From the NCBI GenBank assembly GCA_013416435.1, contig JACCEN010000013.1:62001-126000 (forward strand): a stretch of DNA of 64,000 nucleotides, in the 5' to 3' direction. Below, one piece after another: positions 49,592-60,779 of this stretch. The stretch is from Alcaligenaceae bacterium (GTDB lineage: Bacteria > Pseudomonadota > Gammaproteobacteria > Burkholderiales > Burkholderiaceae_B). A program made the position numbers and the translations under genes. The notes below the pieces were generated by a model. The model was not told the DNA's origin, did not search any database, and saw nothing but the letters and a program-made list of their open reading frames with translations. Position 1 is the first letter of the stretch. Every line of letters starts with the position of its first letter.

Positions 49592-50520
49592 GCGCGGTCT
49601 CCGACACGCTCGCCAAGCAGGCCCGACGGCCGGAACACGAGGACGACTATCAGCACGATGAATGAAAAGACGTCTTGATAATTGCTGCCGAAAACGCCGT
49701 TGGTCAGCGCGCCGATGTAGCCTGCGCCAAGCGACTCGATGATGCCCAGGAGCAGCCCGCCCAGCATGGCTCCGCCCAGGTTGCCGATCCCGCCCAGGAC
49801 CGCCGCGGTAAAGGCCTTCAGCCCCAGCAGGAAACCCATGGTGTATTGGGCCACGCCATAGTAGGTCGTGACCATGACGCCCGCCACCGCCGCCAGTGCG
49901 GATCCGATCACGAAGGCGGCCGAAATCACGACATTGATATTGACGCCCATCAGGCCGGCCACTTCGCGATTCTGTGCGGTCGCGCGCATGGCTGTCCCGA
50001 GCCTGGTTCGATGCACGATCAGCAGCAGGCCAGCCATGATGGCGGCGGCTGAAATGATGATCAGGATCTGCAGCAGACTGATGCGCGCCCCGCCGATCTG
50101 ATACAGCCTTGGTTCAATGATGTGCGGAAAACTCAGGTAATTGCGACCCCAGACCATCATGGCGATATTCTGTATGACGATCGACACCCCGATCGCGGTG
50201 ATCAGGGCCGCAAGCCGCGGCGCCCGCCTCAGGGGCCGGTAGGCGAAGCGCTCGGCGGTCCATCCCAGCGCCATGCACAGGGGGACGGCCAGCAGCAAGG
50301 CGCCCAGGACGGCGACCCAGGCGGACGCCCCGCCCGGATCGGCGCCGACCAGGGCGACCGCCAGCGTGGTCGCCGCCATGGCGCCGACCATGACCACGTC
50401 ACCGTGCGCAAAATTGATCAGGCCGATGATGCCATAGACCATGGTGTACCCAAGCGCCACCAGGGCGTAGACACTGCCCACGGTGACGCCGTTGATCAGT
50501 TGCTGCAGGAGAATATCCAT
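49588..50520 (-). CDS. livH: Branched-chain amino acid-type ABC transporter permease LivH
   Basis: A 310-residue permease with about eight membrane segments. GTAMRATAQNREVAGLMGVN is the conserved cytoplasmic loop. Starts 20 bases after the binding-protein gene, its upstream neighbour on the same strand. Confidence 0.92.
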   Translation of the reverse strand: MDILLQQLINGVTVGSVYALVALGYTMVYGIIGLINFAHGDVVMVGAMAATTLAVALVGADPGGASAWVAVLGALLLAVPLCMALGWTAERFAYRPLRRAPRLAALITAIGVSIVIQNIAMMVWGRNYLSFPHIIEPRLYQIGGARISLLQILIIISAAAIMAGLLLIVHRTRLGTAMRATAQNREVAGLMGVNINVVISAAFVIGSALAAVAGVMVTTYYGVAQYTMGFLLGLKAFTAAVLGGIGNLGGAMLGGLLLGIIESLGAGYIGALTNGVFGSNYQDVFSFIVLIVVLVFRPSGLLGERVGDRA

Positions 50521-50540
50521 GCCCGCCTACCCATCCTGGG

Positions 50541-51710
50541 TCAAGAGCCGCTTGGGGCCTTGCTGACCATGGTTTTGACCATTTCCCACTTTCCATTCTT
50601 GACCTCGTAGATCGTCACCGAGATCTCTTTCAGGTCGCCCTTGTCGTCGTAGGCGATTTCCTGGCTGGTGGCGCCCGCGCGCTTCAGGGCGGTGAGCTTG
50701 GGCAGATAGGCTTCGGGCTTGGCGGAACCCGCCTCCTTCATGGCGATGATCATGCTCCAGGCCCCATCGTAGGCATAGGGCGCATAGACGCCGGGATCCG
50801 TCTTGAACCGCGTCTTGTAGGCCTCCTGGAAGCGCTCGCCCGCCGCCATCTGCGCCAGCGGCACGCCCGCCAGCGAAGCATAGGTGCCATTTGCCGCCGA
50901 GCCCGCCAGCTTCAGAAAGGTTTCGCTGCGAGTCATTTCACCCGACACCAGAGGTGCCTGCATGCCCAGCGTCACCATCTGGCGGCGCATCGGACCCGAT
51001 TGCGCGTCGAGTCCCCCGAAAAAGATCGCATCGGGTTTGACGTTCTTGATGTTCGTGAGAATGGCGGCGAAGTCGTTGGCCTTGTCGGTCGTATATTCGC
51101 GCGCGACGATCTTGCCGCCGTGCGCTTCGACCGCCTTGGCGACCTGGTCGGCCAGGCCCTGCCCATAGGCGGTGCGGTCATCGATGAGCGCCACGTTTTT
51201 CGCACCCAGATCCTTGACGATGAATTCCCCCGCGGCGGCGCCTTGCTGGGTATCGCTGGTCATCATGCGGAAGGTGGTGTCGTAGCCCTGCTCCGTATAC
51301 TGGGGCGAGGTCGCCATGGCGATCTGGGGCAGCCCGGCATCGTGATACACGCTGGAGGCGGGAATCGTCGTGCCGGAATTGAAATGCCCAAGCACGCCTT
51401 GCACGCCTTCGTCCACGATCTGCTGGGCGACCTGCACCGCTGTGCGGGGATCCGCCTGGTCGTCCCGCGTAACAAGTTCGAAACGGGCGGTCTTGCCGTC
51501 CAGTTCGATGGCCTGTTGATTGGCTTCTTCGAGGGCCAGCGTCAATCCGTTCTTCATGTCTTCGCCGTAGTGCGCCTGCGGCCCGGTCAGGGGCGCCGCG
51601 AAACCAAGCTTGACGACGGCGGCGTCGGCGGCGTGCGCGCCCGCGCACGCCAGCCCCGCCATGAGGGCGGCGCTTGCCGTCAAGAGTTTGTATCCTTTGA
51701 TCGACTGCAT
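50541..51710 (-). CDS. livK: Branched-chain amino acid-type ABC transporter, periplasmic binding protein
   Basis: A 389-residue Leu/Ile/Val-binding-type protein. Signal peptide MQSIKGYKLLTASAALMAGL ending near AHA-AD (about 27-28). The mature part starts VVKLGFAAPLTGPQAHYG, a hallmark of the family. Start ATG 51710 behind GGAGAACATT. First gene of livK-H-M-G-F on the minus strand, so it probably carries the operon promoter, in 51711-51830; no clear boxes seen. Confidence 0.93.
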   Translation of the reverse strand: MQSIKGYKLLTASAALMAGLACAGAHAADAAVVKLGFAAPLTGPQAHYGEDMKNGLTLALEEANQQAIELDGKTARFELVTRDDQADPRTAVQVAQQIVDEGVQGVLGHFNSGTTIPASSVYHDAGLPQIAMATSPQYTEQGYDTTFRMMTSDTQQGAAAGEFIVKDLGAKNVALIDDRTAYGQGLADQVAKAVEAHGGKIVAREYTTDKANDFAAILTNIKNVKPDAIFFGGLDAQSGPMRRQMVTLGMQAPLVSGEMTRSETFLKLAGSAANGTYASLAGVPLAQMAAGERFQEAYKTRFKTDPGVYAPYAYDGAWSMIIAMKEAGSAKPEAYLPKLTALKRAGATSQEIAYDDKGDLKEISVTIYEVKNGKWEMVKTMVSKAPSGS

Positions 51711-51830
51711 AATGTTCTCCTGGAATGGACATCGAGACCGCAAGCCAGGAACAAAGGTACAACCACCGGGCCGGCGCCGGAACTCTGAATAACCCTCGTA
51801 ACCCCTTCGCCCCATGGGCGCCGAAGCAGA

Positions 51831-52475
51831 TTACAGAACCGAACAGCCTTTCAGATCCACGCCGTCGGCGGCCACCGCTTGACGGCCGCCCTGCAGTTGT
51901 CCGGCGATCACGCCGCCAACGCGCCGCAATGCCTCTTGGTGGGCTGCAACCAGCGCCGACACGCCTTCCTGCTGCACCTCCACCCGGGCCGAAGCCCGGC
52001 AGACGGTCTTGCGCTTGCCTTCCAGATTCACGGGCGTCAATTGCCATGTTGCATCCTGCAACGCGTACTGCCCATAAACGGACTCGAAGCGCTGCAAGGT
52101 CAAGGCGACCCGCCAGGCTGGTGCGTTGCCCGCGGCCCCCGCCACATCGATTGCGCCGAGCCGCTCCGTCAAATCGTCCGACAGCGCATTGCGCAACTCT
52201 TCAGACAAGGGCGAAGCCCACAGGTAGCTGTTCAGGATGGCGACCTGGGTCGACGCCGGATCGGTAATGACGATTTGCAGCCGGTCGAGTTGCTCCGGCA
52301 CGCCCACCGGCTGCACGCTGATGACATAGCCAGGCGCGCCGGCGGCGGCCGATTCCGGCGCGGCCCCGCGCTGGGCCGCCGGCATCAGGGTGTAGTAATG
52401 GCTGGCCGGCGTACTGGCGCAGGCCGCGAGCACGGCGGCCAGGGCAGGAACCAGCAAGAACTTCGCACCACGCAT
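51831..52475 (-). CDS. pqiC: PqiC-family lipoprotein
   Basis: A 214-residue outer-membrane-type lipoprotein. Signal peptide with lipobox LAAC (Cys about 20). Body of the DUF330/PqiC (ABC-type transport auxiliary) family: ASHYYTLMP, VGVPEQLDRLQIVI and LWASPLSEELRNALSDDL. Start ATG 52475 behind GGGAGAAATC. With PqiA and PqiB it should form a trans-envelope lipid-transport complex linked to membrane-stress resistance. Confidence 0.9.
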   Translation of the reverse strand: MRGAKFLLVPALAAVLAACASTPASHYYTLMPAAQRGAAPESAAAGAPGYVISVQPVGVPEQLDRLQIVITDPASTQVAILNSYLWASPLSEELRNALSDDLTERLGAIDVAGAAGNAPAWRVALTLQRFESVYGQYALQDATWQLTPVNLEGKRKTVCRASARVEVQQEGVSALVAAHQEALRRVGGVIAGQLQGGRQAVAADGVDLKGCSVL

Positions 52476-52503
52476 GAAGATTTCTCCCTTCTTGGATTGG
52501 ATC

Positions 52504-54162
52504 CTAAGGAACCACCGTAATGGCATTGGGCCCCTTGCCGCGAATCACGGACGATGGATGGGACTGCAGATAATCGGCCAGTGAACGCAAGGACTTGGCC
52601 GCATTGTTCAATTCACGCAATGTGCGCTCGACATTGCCCGTCATGGGTGAGTTCTCGGACAGCAGCTTCTCCACCTCGCCGAGCGACTTTCTGGCCGCCT
52701 TCAGCGTAGCGGTGGCCTGGGGCGTGAGTTCGCCTTCCAGGCGCTGAAGCAGCTTGGTCACCGCGTTCAAGCTGCTGCGGAGGTCAGTGGCGATTTCGTC
52801 GAACGGAACCGCATCGATCTTGCTGACGATGCTGCTGATCTGCTGTTGCAGCCGATCGAAGCTGCCGGCGATGGTGGGCAGCACCAGCGGGGCCTTCTGC
52901 GCGTCGAACTCCACCTTCTCCGCATCCCGGAAGAAATCCAGCGCAACGTACTGCTGCCCGGTAAGGATATTGGCCGGGCGTATCTGCGCACGCAGGCCGT
53001 GCTCGACCAGCGGTCCGAGCAGGGCGCCGCCGCGGTACTGTTCGGCGCCCGGCTCCGCCATCAGGTTGTCGTACACCGCTCCGAAACGCAAGGGATAGAG
53101 CTCCGCCTTCACCAGCGCATAGAAGCGCTTGGTTTCCTCGTTGAACTCCAGATCCACATCGATGACCTTGCCCAGCTCCAGGCCACGGAAGTCAACGGGT
53201 GCGCCGACCTTCAATCCACGCACCGACTGCTGGAAGTGGAACTCGATATGGAACGGCGGCCCGTCGGGATCGGCCAACGCCTCCGCCCGGGAGGCCGCCA
53301 GCTTGAAGTCGCTTCCCGATGGCGCGGGCCGGGTATTCGCTTCGTTCGCGGAAGCGAACGCGACTCCGCCCGCGATCATTGAAACCAGAGAACCCGTCTG
53401 CACATTGAAGCCATCGGCGTCCAGTGACAGGTTGATTCCGCTCGCATTCCAGAAACGCGTGTCGCTGGTGACGAATTTATCGTTGGGCGCATCGACGAAG
53501 ACATGTATGTTCACCGATCTGCCGGATTCGTCCAGGTCGTAGCCGATGATACGGCCCACCTGGATGCGCCGGTAATAGACCGGAGAACCAATCTCGAGAG
53601 ACCCGAGGTCATCGGCATGCAGGGTGTAGCGTGTTCCGGGCCGCCCACTGGTCACCTCGGGCGGTTTTTCGAGGCCGACGAATTCATATACCGGCGTCGA
53701 ACCTTTCTTGACGGGAGACTCCGCGGCGTCCACGGCAATATACGCGCCGGAAACCAGGGTACCCAGGCCCGACACCCCGCTCAGCCCCAACCGCGGCCTG
53801 ACCACCCAGAAGCTGGTGTTCTCGCGCGTGATGAACTCCGAGCCGTCGCGCACGAGCTCGGCCGTGACCTGTACCTTGCTCCGATCCTCCGCCACCCGTA
53901 TGCCCGTCACGGTGCCGATGGCGACGTCCTTGTAGCGCACTTTCGTCTGCCCGACTTCGAGGCCCTCGGCGGTTTCGAAACTGATCGTGATGGTGGGCCC
54001 AATTGCGAGCCAGCTGCGGGCCAGCAGGGATACACCCACCAACGCGGCGACCAGCGGCACGAGCCAGATCCAGGAAATCCTGGTTTCCCGGCGCGGATGC
54101 ACGGTAGGTGCCGGGACTTTCGCCGGCGAGCTGGGTGCCTGTGGATCTTGGGCTTCGGTCAT
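52504..54162 (-). CDS. pqiB: PqiB, MCE-domain membrane-spanning protein
   Basis: A 552-residue protein with a single N-terminal membrane segment (about 30-50, WIWLVPLVAALVGVSLL) and three MCE domains (about 55-150, 170-260 and 295-410), then a helical C-terminus (about 430-545) that in E. coli PqiB forms a periplasm-spanning needle. Start overlaps the pqiA stop (ATGA). PqiA-PqiB-PqiC are thought to carry lipids across the envelope. Confidence 0.92.
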   Translation of the reverse strand: MTEAQDPQAPSSPAKVPAPTVHPRRETRISWIWLVPLVAALVGVSLLARSWLAIGPTITISFETAEGLEVGQTKVRYKDVAIGTVTGIRVAEDRSKVQVTAELVRDGSEFITRENTSFWVVRPRLGLSGVSGLGTLVSGAYIAVDAAESPVKKGSTPVYEFVGLEKPPEVTSGRPGTRYTLHADDLGSLEIGSPVYYRRIQVGRIIGYDLDESGRSVNIHVFVDAPNDKFVTSDTRFWNASGINLSLDADGFNVQTGSLVSMIAGGVAFASANEANTRPAPSGSDFKLAASRAEALADPDGPPFHIEFHFQQSVRGLKVGAPVDFRGLELGKVIDVDLEFNEETKRFYALVKAELYPLRFGAVYDNLMAEPGAEQYRGGALLGPLVEHGLRAQIRPANILTGQQYVALDFFRDAEKVEFDAQKAPLVLPTIAGSFDRLQQQISSIVSKIDAVPFDEIATDLRSSLNAVTKLLQRLEGELTPQATATLKAARKSLGEVEKLLSENSPMTGNVERTLRELNNAAKSLRSLADYLQSHPSSVIRGKGPNAITVVP

Positions 54163-55538
54163 GCCTTTCTCTGTTGTGCTGAAGAAGGGGTCGGACCCCG
54201 TACGGGGTCCGACCCCGAGCTGTGTTGAACCTGAGGGGTCAGACCCCGTTCGGGGTCTGACCCCATGCTGCGTTGGGGCTCAGGGGTCTGACCCCGCATG
54301 GGGTCTGACCCCAGGTTTCTTGCGTCCCATCCCCGGCGCGGATCATAGCTCATCGCCGCCAGCATGGTCATGATGACCACGAGCCCGAAGCTGACCGCGG
54401 CGGGCCCCGCCATGACTTGCGAGATGCCGGGAAAATTCGCCATCGAGGTCATCAGAATCACCACGAAGACATCCAGCATGGACCATTGCCCGATGAACTC
54501 GACCAGCTCATACAGGCGCGTGCGCTGGCGCTGGGCCCGGTGGCCGCGCCACCGATTTTGTAACATGAGCGCCATCAGGGCAATCAGCTTGGTCATGGGA
54601 ACGACCACGCTCGCGATGAAGACGATGACGGCAAGGTCCGGCGAGCCCAGGCGCCAAAGCTCGATTACCCCGCCCAATATGGTGTGCTCGGTATCGCTGA
54701 CGGCCGTCTTGATCCGCATGACGGGCAGCACGTTGGCGGGTACATAGGCCACCCATGCCGCAATGATCAGAGCCCATACCCGCGAAAAAGGCCTGGGCTT
54801 GCGCAAGTGCGTGATCGACCGGCAGCGCACGCAGGCCACGCCTTCGTCGCTGGCGGGAAGGGGCTGCACCATGCCGCAGGTCAGACAGCTGGCATGGGGC
54901 GCATCGGAGAGTTCTTCCGCTGTGGTATAGGGCACCAGGCCGGCGTCTTCCGCATGCCGCCATAAGCGCAAAGCCGACAGGCGGCTCAATGCCGTCAGCA
55001 GCAAGGTCAGCACGCCGAACGCCAGCATCGCCGGGCCGGGATTGATTGTTGCAAAACCTGCGAACTTCACCAAGGCAACGAATATGGCCAGCATGAGCAC
55101 CGGCACCATGCTCCAGGGCTCGGCGAAGCTGAGCAGGCGCATTCCGTATGAAAAATCGGAAGGCAGCCTTCCCGAACGGACGACCCTCAAGGCCCAAAGG
55201 CAGCAAAGAATCTGCGACAGCGGCAGCCAGAAGGCAAACATGCCCGTCATGACCGCCAAGGTGTAGTGGCCGTATTGCCAAGTCAGAAACAACGCATGCG
55301 GCAGGGTCGCTTGCACCGACATGGCCTGCACGTTCAGGGTGACGATGGGAAAGTAATTGGCGATGCCGAACACCACCAGCGTGGTCAGCACCAGGCAAAG
55401 CCAGCCGTCCAGCGTGAAATAGCTTTGGCGATACAGCACGTAACCGCATAGGTTGCAGCAGGCCATTGCGCCTCTTTCGATGGGAACGCGCTCATGCAGC
55501 GTTCCGCAATGCCTGCATGCAACCAGCGGATTAGTCAA
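54159..55538 (-). CDS. pqiA: PqiA with a repeat-encoded C-terminal tail
   Basis: A 459-residue inner-membrane protein: two zinc-ribbon-like segments (CRHCGTLH with CCNLC; CLTCGMVQ with CVRC) and two PqiA membrane halves of about four segments each. Normal homology ends around MSYDPRRGWDARN; the last 48 or so residues are made of three palindromic repeats, read as GSDPMRGQTP, GSDPERGLTP and GSDPVRGPTP with six-residue spacers, then SSAQQRKA. The stop overlaps the pqiB ATG. TTG 55538 is the probable start, overlapping the clpA stop by 8 bases; the tail is predicted cytoplasmic. Confidence 0.88.
   Translation of the reverse strand: MTNPLVACRHCGTLHERVPIERGAMACCNLCGYVLYRQSYFTLDGWLCLVLTTLVVFGIANYFPIVTLNVQAMSVQATLPHALFLTWQYGHYTLAVMTGMFAFWLPLSQILCCLWALRVVRSGRLPSDFSYGMRLLSFAEPWSMVPVLMLAIFVALVKFAGFATINPGPAMLAFGVLTLLLTALSRLSALRLWRHAEDAGLVPYTTAEELSDAPHASCLTCGMVQPLPASDEGVACVRCRSITHLRKPRPFSRVWALIIAAWVAYVPANVLPVMRIKTAVSDTEHTILGGVIELWRLGSPDLAVIVFIASVVVPMTKLIALMALMLQNRWRGHRAQRQRTRLYELVEFIGQWSMLDVFVVILMTSMANFPGISQVMAGPAAVSFGLVVIMTMLAAMSYDPRRGWDARNLGSDPMRGQTPEPQRSMGSDPERGLTPQVQHSSGSDPVRGPTPSSAQQRKA
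54187..54312. repeat. Translated palindromic repeat array at the end of pqiA
   Basis: Copies at 54187-54216, 54235-54264 and 54283-54312, period exactly 48 bases (16 codons). The leftmost is the G/C-changed version. The rightmost has GGGGTCTGACCCC in both arms, so its hairpin is imperfect at one pair. Confidence 0.95.
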
Positions 55539-57852
55539 CGAGCTCGGGTTCGGGATGCGACGGCGACGACTGCTTCTGCCCGCCCGACTTGCCCGTCTTG
55601 TCGGAGAGCACCAATGTCACCTTGTCGTCTTCGTCGACATCGACTTCCACATGCCCGCCATCCACGAGGCGTCCGAACAGCAGTTCGTCGGCCAGGGCGC
55701 GGCGTATCGTGTCCTGGATGAGGCGCTGCATGGGACGCGCGCCCATGGCCGGATCGAAACCTTCTTTGCCCAGATGCAGCCTGAGCGCATCGGTGAAGAC
55801 GACTTCGACGCGTTTTTCATGGAGCTGGTCTTCGAGCTGCATGAGGAACTTGTCGACCACTCGCATGATGACTTCATGCGACAACGGCGTAAAGCCGATG
55901 ATGGCGTCGAGCCGATTGCGGAATTCAGGCGTGAACATGCGCTTGATGTCGGCCATTTCGTCGCCCGTGCGCGCGGGCGCAGCGAACCCGATGGTGCTTC
56001 GATTGAGGGTTTCGGCCCCCGCGTTGGTGGTCATGACGATGATCACGTTGCGGAAATCGGATTTACGCCCGTTGTTGTCGGTGAGCGTACCGTGATCCAT
56101 GACTTGAAGCAGGATATTGAAAACGTCGGGGTGCGCTTTTTCGATTTCATCAAGCAACAGGACGCAATGCGGCTGCTTGCTGATGGCCTCGGTAAGCAAT
56201 CCGCCCTGGTCGAAGCCGACATAGCCGGGCGGCGCGCCGATGAGTCGCGACACCGTGTGGCGTTCCATGTATTCCGACATGTCGAAGCGCAGGAGCTCGA
56301 TACCGAGCACGAAGGCCAGTTGGCGCGCGACTTCGGTCTTGCCCACGCCAGTGGGACCGGAAAACAGGAAGGAGCCGATGGGCTTGTCGGGTTTGCCCAA
56401 GCCGGAGCGCGACATCTTGATAGCCGCGGCCAGGGCTTCGATGGCCTTGTCCTGGCCAAATACCACGGTCTTGAGGTCGCGCTCGAGGGTGGCGAGCTTG
56501 TTGCGGTCATCCGTGGAAACGCTTTGCGGCGGAATACGCGCGATCTTGGCCACCGTGGCCTGGATCTCGGCCTTGCCGATCAGTTTCTTCTGGCGCGATT
56601 TGGGCAGCAGGCGCTGCGCCGCGCCGGCTTCGTCGATGACGTCGATGGCCTTGTCGGGCAGGAAGCGATCGTTGATGTGGCGTGCGGAGAGCTCTGCGGC
56701 GGCCGTGATGGCGGCAGCTGAATAACGCACCCCATGGTGGGCTTCGAAGTGCCCCTTCAGGCCGCGCAGGATTTCGATGGTTTGCGGAACCGTGGGTTCG
56801 ACGACGTCGATTTTCTGGAAGCGGCGCGACAGGGCGTGGTCTTTTTCGAAGATGCCGCGGTACTCGTTGTACGTGGTGGCGCCCAGGCATTTGAGCTGCC
56901 CCGAGGACAAGGCCGGCTTGAGCAGGTTGGAGGCGTCCAGCGTGCCGCCGGAGGCCGAACCGGCACCGATCAGCGTGTGGATTTCATCGATGAAGAGCAC
57001 CGCATTGCGGTTGTCCTTCAGGTTCTTGAGCACGCCTTTCAGGCGTTGTTCGAAGTCGCCGCGATACTTGGTGCCGGCCAGCAAAGCGCCCATGTCCAGC
57101 GCGTAGACCTCAGCGTCGGCCAGGATGTCGGGGACATCGCCCTTGGTGATGCGCCAGGCCAGGCCTTCGGCGATGGCCGTCTTGCCCACGCCGGCTTCGC
57201 CCACCAGCAACGGATTGTTCTTGCGCCGCCTGCAAAGCACCTGGATGACGCGCTCGACTTCATGCTCGCGCCCGATGAGCGGATCGATTCGCCCGCTGCG
57301 GGCTTCGGCATTGAGGAAGGTGGCGTAGAGTTCGAGCGGGGACTTCTGCTGGTCGGATTTGCTGTCGGTGTCGGCAGCCTGCGCCTTGGGGGCTTCGACG
57401 GGCGGTTCTTCGGCCGCCTTGGTGATGCCGTGCGACAAATAATTGACCACGTCCAGACGCGTGACCCCCTGCTGCTGCAGGAAATACACCGCGTGGGAAT
57501 CCTTTTCGCCGTACATGGCGACCAGCACGTTGGCGCCAGTGACCGTGTTCTTGTTGGAATTCCCGGACGACACGTGCATGATGGCGCGCTGTATCACCCG
57601 CTGGAAGCCCAGCGTGGGCTGTGTGTCGACCTCGTCCTCGCCGGGGAAGATCGGCGTGTTTTCATTGATGAATTTACGCAGTTCCTGGCGCAAGGTTTCG
57701 ATATTGGCGGAGCAGGCGCGCAGCACTTCCGCCGCGGCGGCGTTGTCCAGCAGGGAGAGCAACAGGTGCTCTACCGTAATAAATTCGTGTCGCGCACTGC
57801 GGGCCTCGACAAAAGCCATGTGCAGGCTGACTTCAAGTTCTTCGGAGATCAC
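55531..57852 (-). CDS. clpA: ClpA, ATPase subunit of the ClpAP protease
   Basis: A 773-residue Hsp100 unfoldase. N-domain (about 1-140, [29 protein letters not shown]), first ATPase with [15 protein letters not shown], second with [15 protein letters not shown] and [14 protein letters not shown]. Start chosen as GTG 57852 behind GGAGG; an upstream TTG at 57882 is less likely. clpS, the N-end-rule adaptor that binds the N-domain, lies 162 bases upstream. The stop overlaps the pqiA start. Confidence 0.95.
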   Translation of the reverse strand: MISEELEVSLHMAFVEARSARHEFITVEHLLLSLLDNAAAAEVLRACSANIETLRQELRKFINENTPIFPGEDEVDTQPTLGFQRVIQRAIMHVSSGNSNKNTVTGANVLVAMYGEKDSHAVYFLQQQGVTRLDVVNYLSHGITKAAEEPPVEAPKAQAADTDSKSDQQKSPLELYATFLNAEARSGRIDPLIGREHEVERVIQVLCRRRKNNPLLVGEAGVGKTAIAEGLAWRITKGDVPDILADAEVYALDMGALLAGTKYRGDFEQRLKGVLKNLKDNRNAVLFIDEIHTLIGAGSASGGTLDASNLLKPALSSGQLKCLGATTYNEYRGIFEKDHALSRRFQKIDVVEPTVPQTIEILRGLKGHFEAHHGVRYSAAAITAAAELSARHINDRFLPDKAIDVIDEAGAAQRLLPKSRQKKLIGKAEIQATVAKIARIPPQSVSTDDRNKLATLERDLKTVVFGQDKAIEALAAAIKMSRSGLGKPDKPIGSFLFSGPTGVGKTEVARQLAFVLGIELLRFDMSEYMERHTVSRLIGAPPGYVGFDQGGLLTEAISKQPHCVLLLDEIEKAHPDVFNILLQVMDHGTLTDNNGRKSDFRNVIIVMTTNAGAETLNRSTIGFAAPARTGDEMADIKRMFTPEFRNRLDAIIGFTPLSHEVIMRVVDKFLMQLEDQLHEKRVEVVFTDALRLHLGKEGFDPAMGARPMQRLIQDTIRRALADELLFGRLVDGGHVEVDVDEDDKVTLVLSDKTGKSGGQKQSSPSHPEPELVD

Positions 57853-58014
57853 GCTTCCTCCATTACTTATCGGAGCGGACAAACAATTCGATAAATCCTA
57901 TTCTATGACTAAATCGACCTTGCGTATCAACATTAATTTAAAACAACATAACCCTTACTATACATGGACTCGGACGGCGTTGCGCGGCGCCTGCAGCGGC
58001 CATCGGGGCGCTGC

Positions 58015-58338
58015 TCAGGCGTCGGGCGCGGGTTCCATGACGCACTGCAGCGGATGCTGCCGCGCAATGGCCATCTGACGCACCATCTCGACCCGGGTTG
58101 CGGCGATATCCCGCGGATACACACCACAGACTCCTCGCCCTTCGTGGTGCACCTTCAGCATGATGCGGGAGGCCTCTTCTTCGTTTTTACCAAAAATACG
58201 CTGCAATACTGCGACAACGAACTCCATGGGCGTGTAGTCGTCGTTCAAAAGCACCACCTGGTAAAACGGCGGAGGCGCGAGCTTGGAAGACTGGCGATCA
58301 AGAACCGTATCGCGTTGGTTTTCGATTTGAGTAGCCAT
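58015..58338 (-). CDS. clpS: ClpS, adaptor for the ClpAP protease
   Basis: A 107-residue adaptor delivering N-degron substrates to ClpA. Unstructured N-terminal 25 residues, then the folded part with [18 protein letters not shown] and the HEGRG segment near the binding pocket ([13 protein letters not shown]). Directly upstream of clpA on the same strand; divergent from the cold-shock gene. Confidence 0.95.
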   Translation of the reverse strand: MATQIENQRDTVLDRQSSKLAPPPFYQVVLLNDDYTPMEFVVAVLQRIFGKNEEEASRIMLKVHHEGRGVCGVYPRDIAATRVEMVRQMAIARQHPLQCVMEPAPDA

Positions 58339-58502
58339 GTGAAATACTAGTGGTTTCCATAGTTGACTATGTTAGGGTAAATTGCGCATCATCGTATTAT
58401 TCTGAGTGCCTGGAAGTCCGTTGCATGCCAGAATCTAAAGGCTAAAGGTAACCCCTTTGTAGTCGAGTTTCAATTTAACACTATAGTCGAGAGGCAGTCC
58501 GC

Positions 58503-58748
58503 ATGTCTGATTCAACCGCAACCTCCACGCCTGGGGATACGCAAAAGCTGACCGGAACCGTCAAATGGTTCAATGATGCGAAAGGTTTCGGATTCATTAC
58601 CCCCGATAATGGGGGCGAAGACCTTTTCGCACATTTTTCTTCTATCCAAATGAACGGCTTCAAGACCCTGAAAGAAGGTCAGAAAGTCGCCTTCGAGATC
58701 GCACAGGGACCCAAAGGCAAGCAAGCACTCAATATTACCGCCGCCTGA
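58503..58748 (+). CDS. Cold-shock domain protein (CspA family)
   Basis: An 81-residue nucleic-acid-binding protein. RNP-1 motif KGFGFIT and RNP-2 motif DLFAHFSSI after the opening [12 protein letters not shown] 12-residue Ser/Thr-rich N-terminal extension precedes the core domain. AGAGG lies 8 bases before the ATG. The leader (58339-58502) is AT-rich. Confidence 0.95.
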   Translation: MSDSTATSTPGDTQKLTGTVKWFNDAKGFGFITPDNGGEDLFAHFSSIQMNGFKTLKEGQKVAFEIAQGPKGKQALNITAA

Positions 58749-58787
58749 TACACCATTGTGAAAGGCAAGCATTCAGTATCAATAACA

Positions 58788-59261
58788 ATGTATAAATTGT
58801 ATCGATCTACGGGGCTGACAAGCCCTGTTTTTTTTGGGCTTTTCGCCCTTGCGCTGGGCGCCTGCCTGATGGCGGGCGGCGCAGCCGCACAAGGAATGCT
58901 GCTGCCCACCACCGAATTGCGCGTGGGCTCGCACAAAGTACATGCCGAAGTCGCCGCCAACGATGCAAGCCGTTCGCAGGGGCTGATGGGCCGGCAGTCG
59001 CTCATGCCCGATCACGGCATGCTGTTCGTATTCGACGCTCCAACGTCGACCTGCTTCTGGATGAAGAATACGCCTCTGCCCCTGTCGATCGCCTTCATCG
59101 ACGGCAACGGCACCATTCTCAATCTGGCGGACATGCGGCCTTTCGACGAAACCAGCCACTGCCCAGTCGCGCCCTTCCGGTATGCGCTGGAAATGGAACA
59201 AGGCTGGTTCAAGCAAAACGAGATCGGGTCCGGCGCCCGAGTCGGAGGACTGCCCCGCTAG
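58788..59261 (+). CDS. DUF192-family exported protein
   Basis: A 157-residue protein of unknown function. N-terminal hydrophobic stretch (about 12-34) ending AAA-QG, a probable signal peptidase I site; LGAC inside it resembles a lipobox and leaves lipidation possible. Core motifs RSQGLMGRQSLMPDHGMLFVF, split at the family positions, and CFWMKNTPLPLSIAFID are typical of DUF192. Start chosen at ATG 58788; a GTG at 58758 would add ten residues. Confidence 0.75.
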   Translation: MYKLYRSTGLTSPVFFGLFALALGACLMAGGAAAQGMLLPTTELRVGSHKVHAEVAANDASRSQGLMGRQSLMPDHGMLFVFDAPTSTCFWMKNTPLPLSIAFIDGNGTILNLADMRPFDETSHCPVAPFRYALEMEQGWFKQNEIGSGARVGGLPR

Positions 59262-59327
59262 CGGCACTGCGGCCTGGCAATCTGCCCGGCGGCGGCTTGC
59301 GCCGCCTTCCGGACGCGTCGGGGCGCG

Positions 59328-60533
<1,206 letters not shown>

Positions 60534-60699
60534 CTGTTAGCCTGCAATAGCAAAAATAAACCCGGTCGCGGCGGTTGCGCCTTGGAGGGCGCGCCGTCCG
60601 CTGAATGGACCGATCTTAGCGCATTCGTTGATCAGTCAACGAAAAAAACCGGTTTTCGTCCGCGCCGTGGTCACTTGATGCAGGTGTTGTGGGGTCACG

Positions 60700-60767
60700 G
60701 GGGTCAGACCCTATAGGGTCTGACCCCGGCACGAGAAGGGGTCAGACCCCGTACGGGGTCTGACCCC
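60700..60767. repeat. Two palindromic repeat copies
   Basis: A 28-base short form at 60700-60727 (centre TATA) and a standard copy at 60738-60767 (centre GTAC), step 38. They lie between the start of pcaF and the end of sodB, at the 3' side of sodB. Confidence 0.93.
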
Positions 60768-60779
60768 AATGCCGGAAGC

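Noticed and set aside
58359-58368. IscR-controlled cold-shock promoter
   Set aside because: Only the first half of the site matches; the second half lacks AGTC, and the sequence is better explained as a small palindrome.
58805-58850. Terminator-like AAGCCC/GGGCTT hairpin
   Set aside because: It lies inside the DUF192 signal-peptide codons; its T-run is in the loop, not after the stem.
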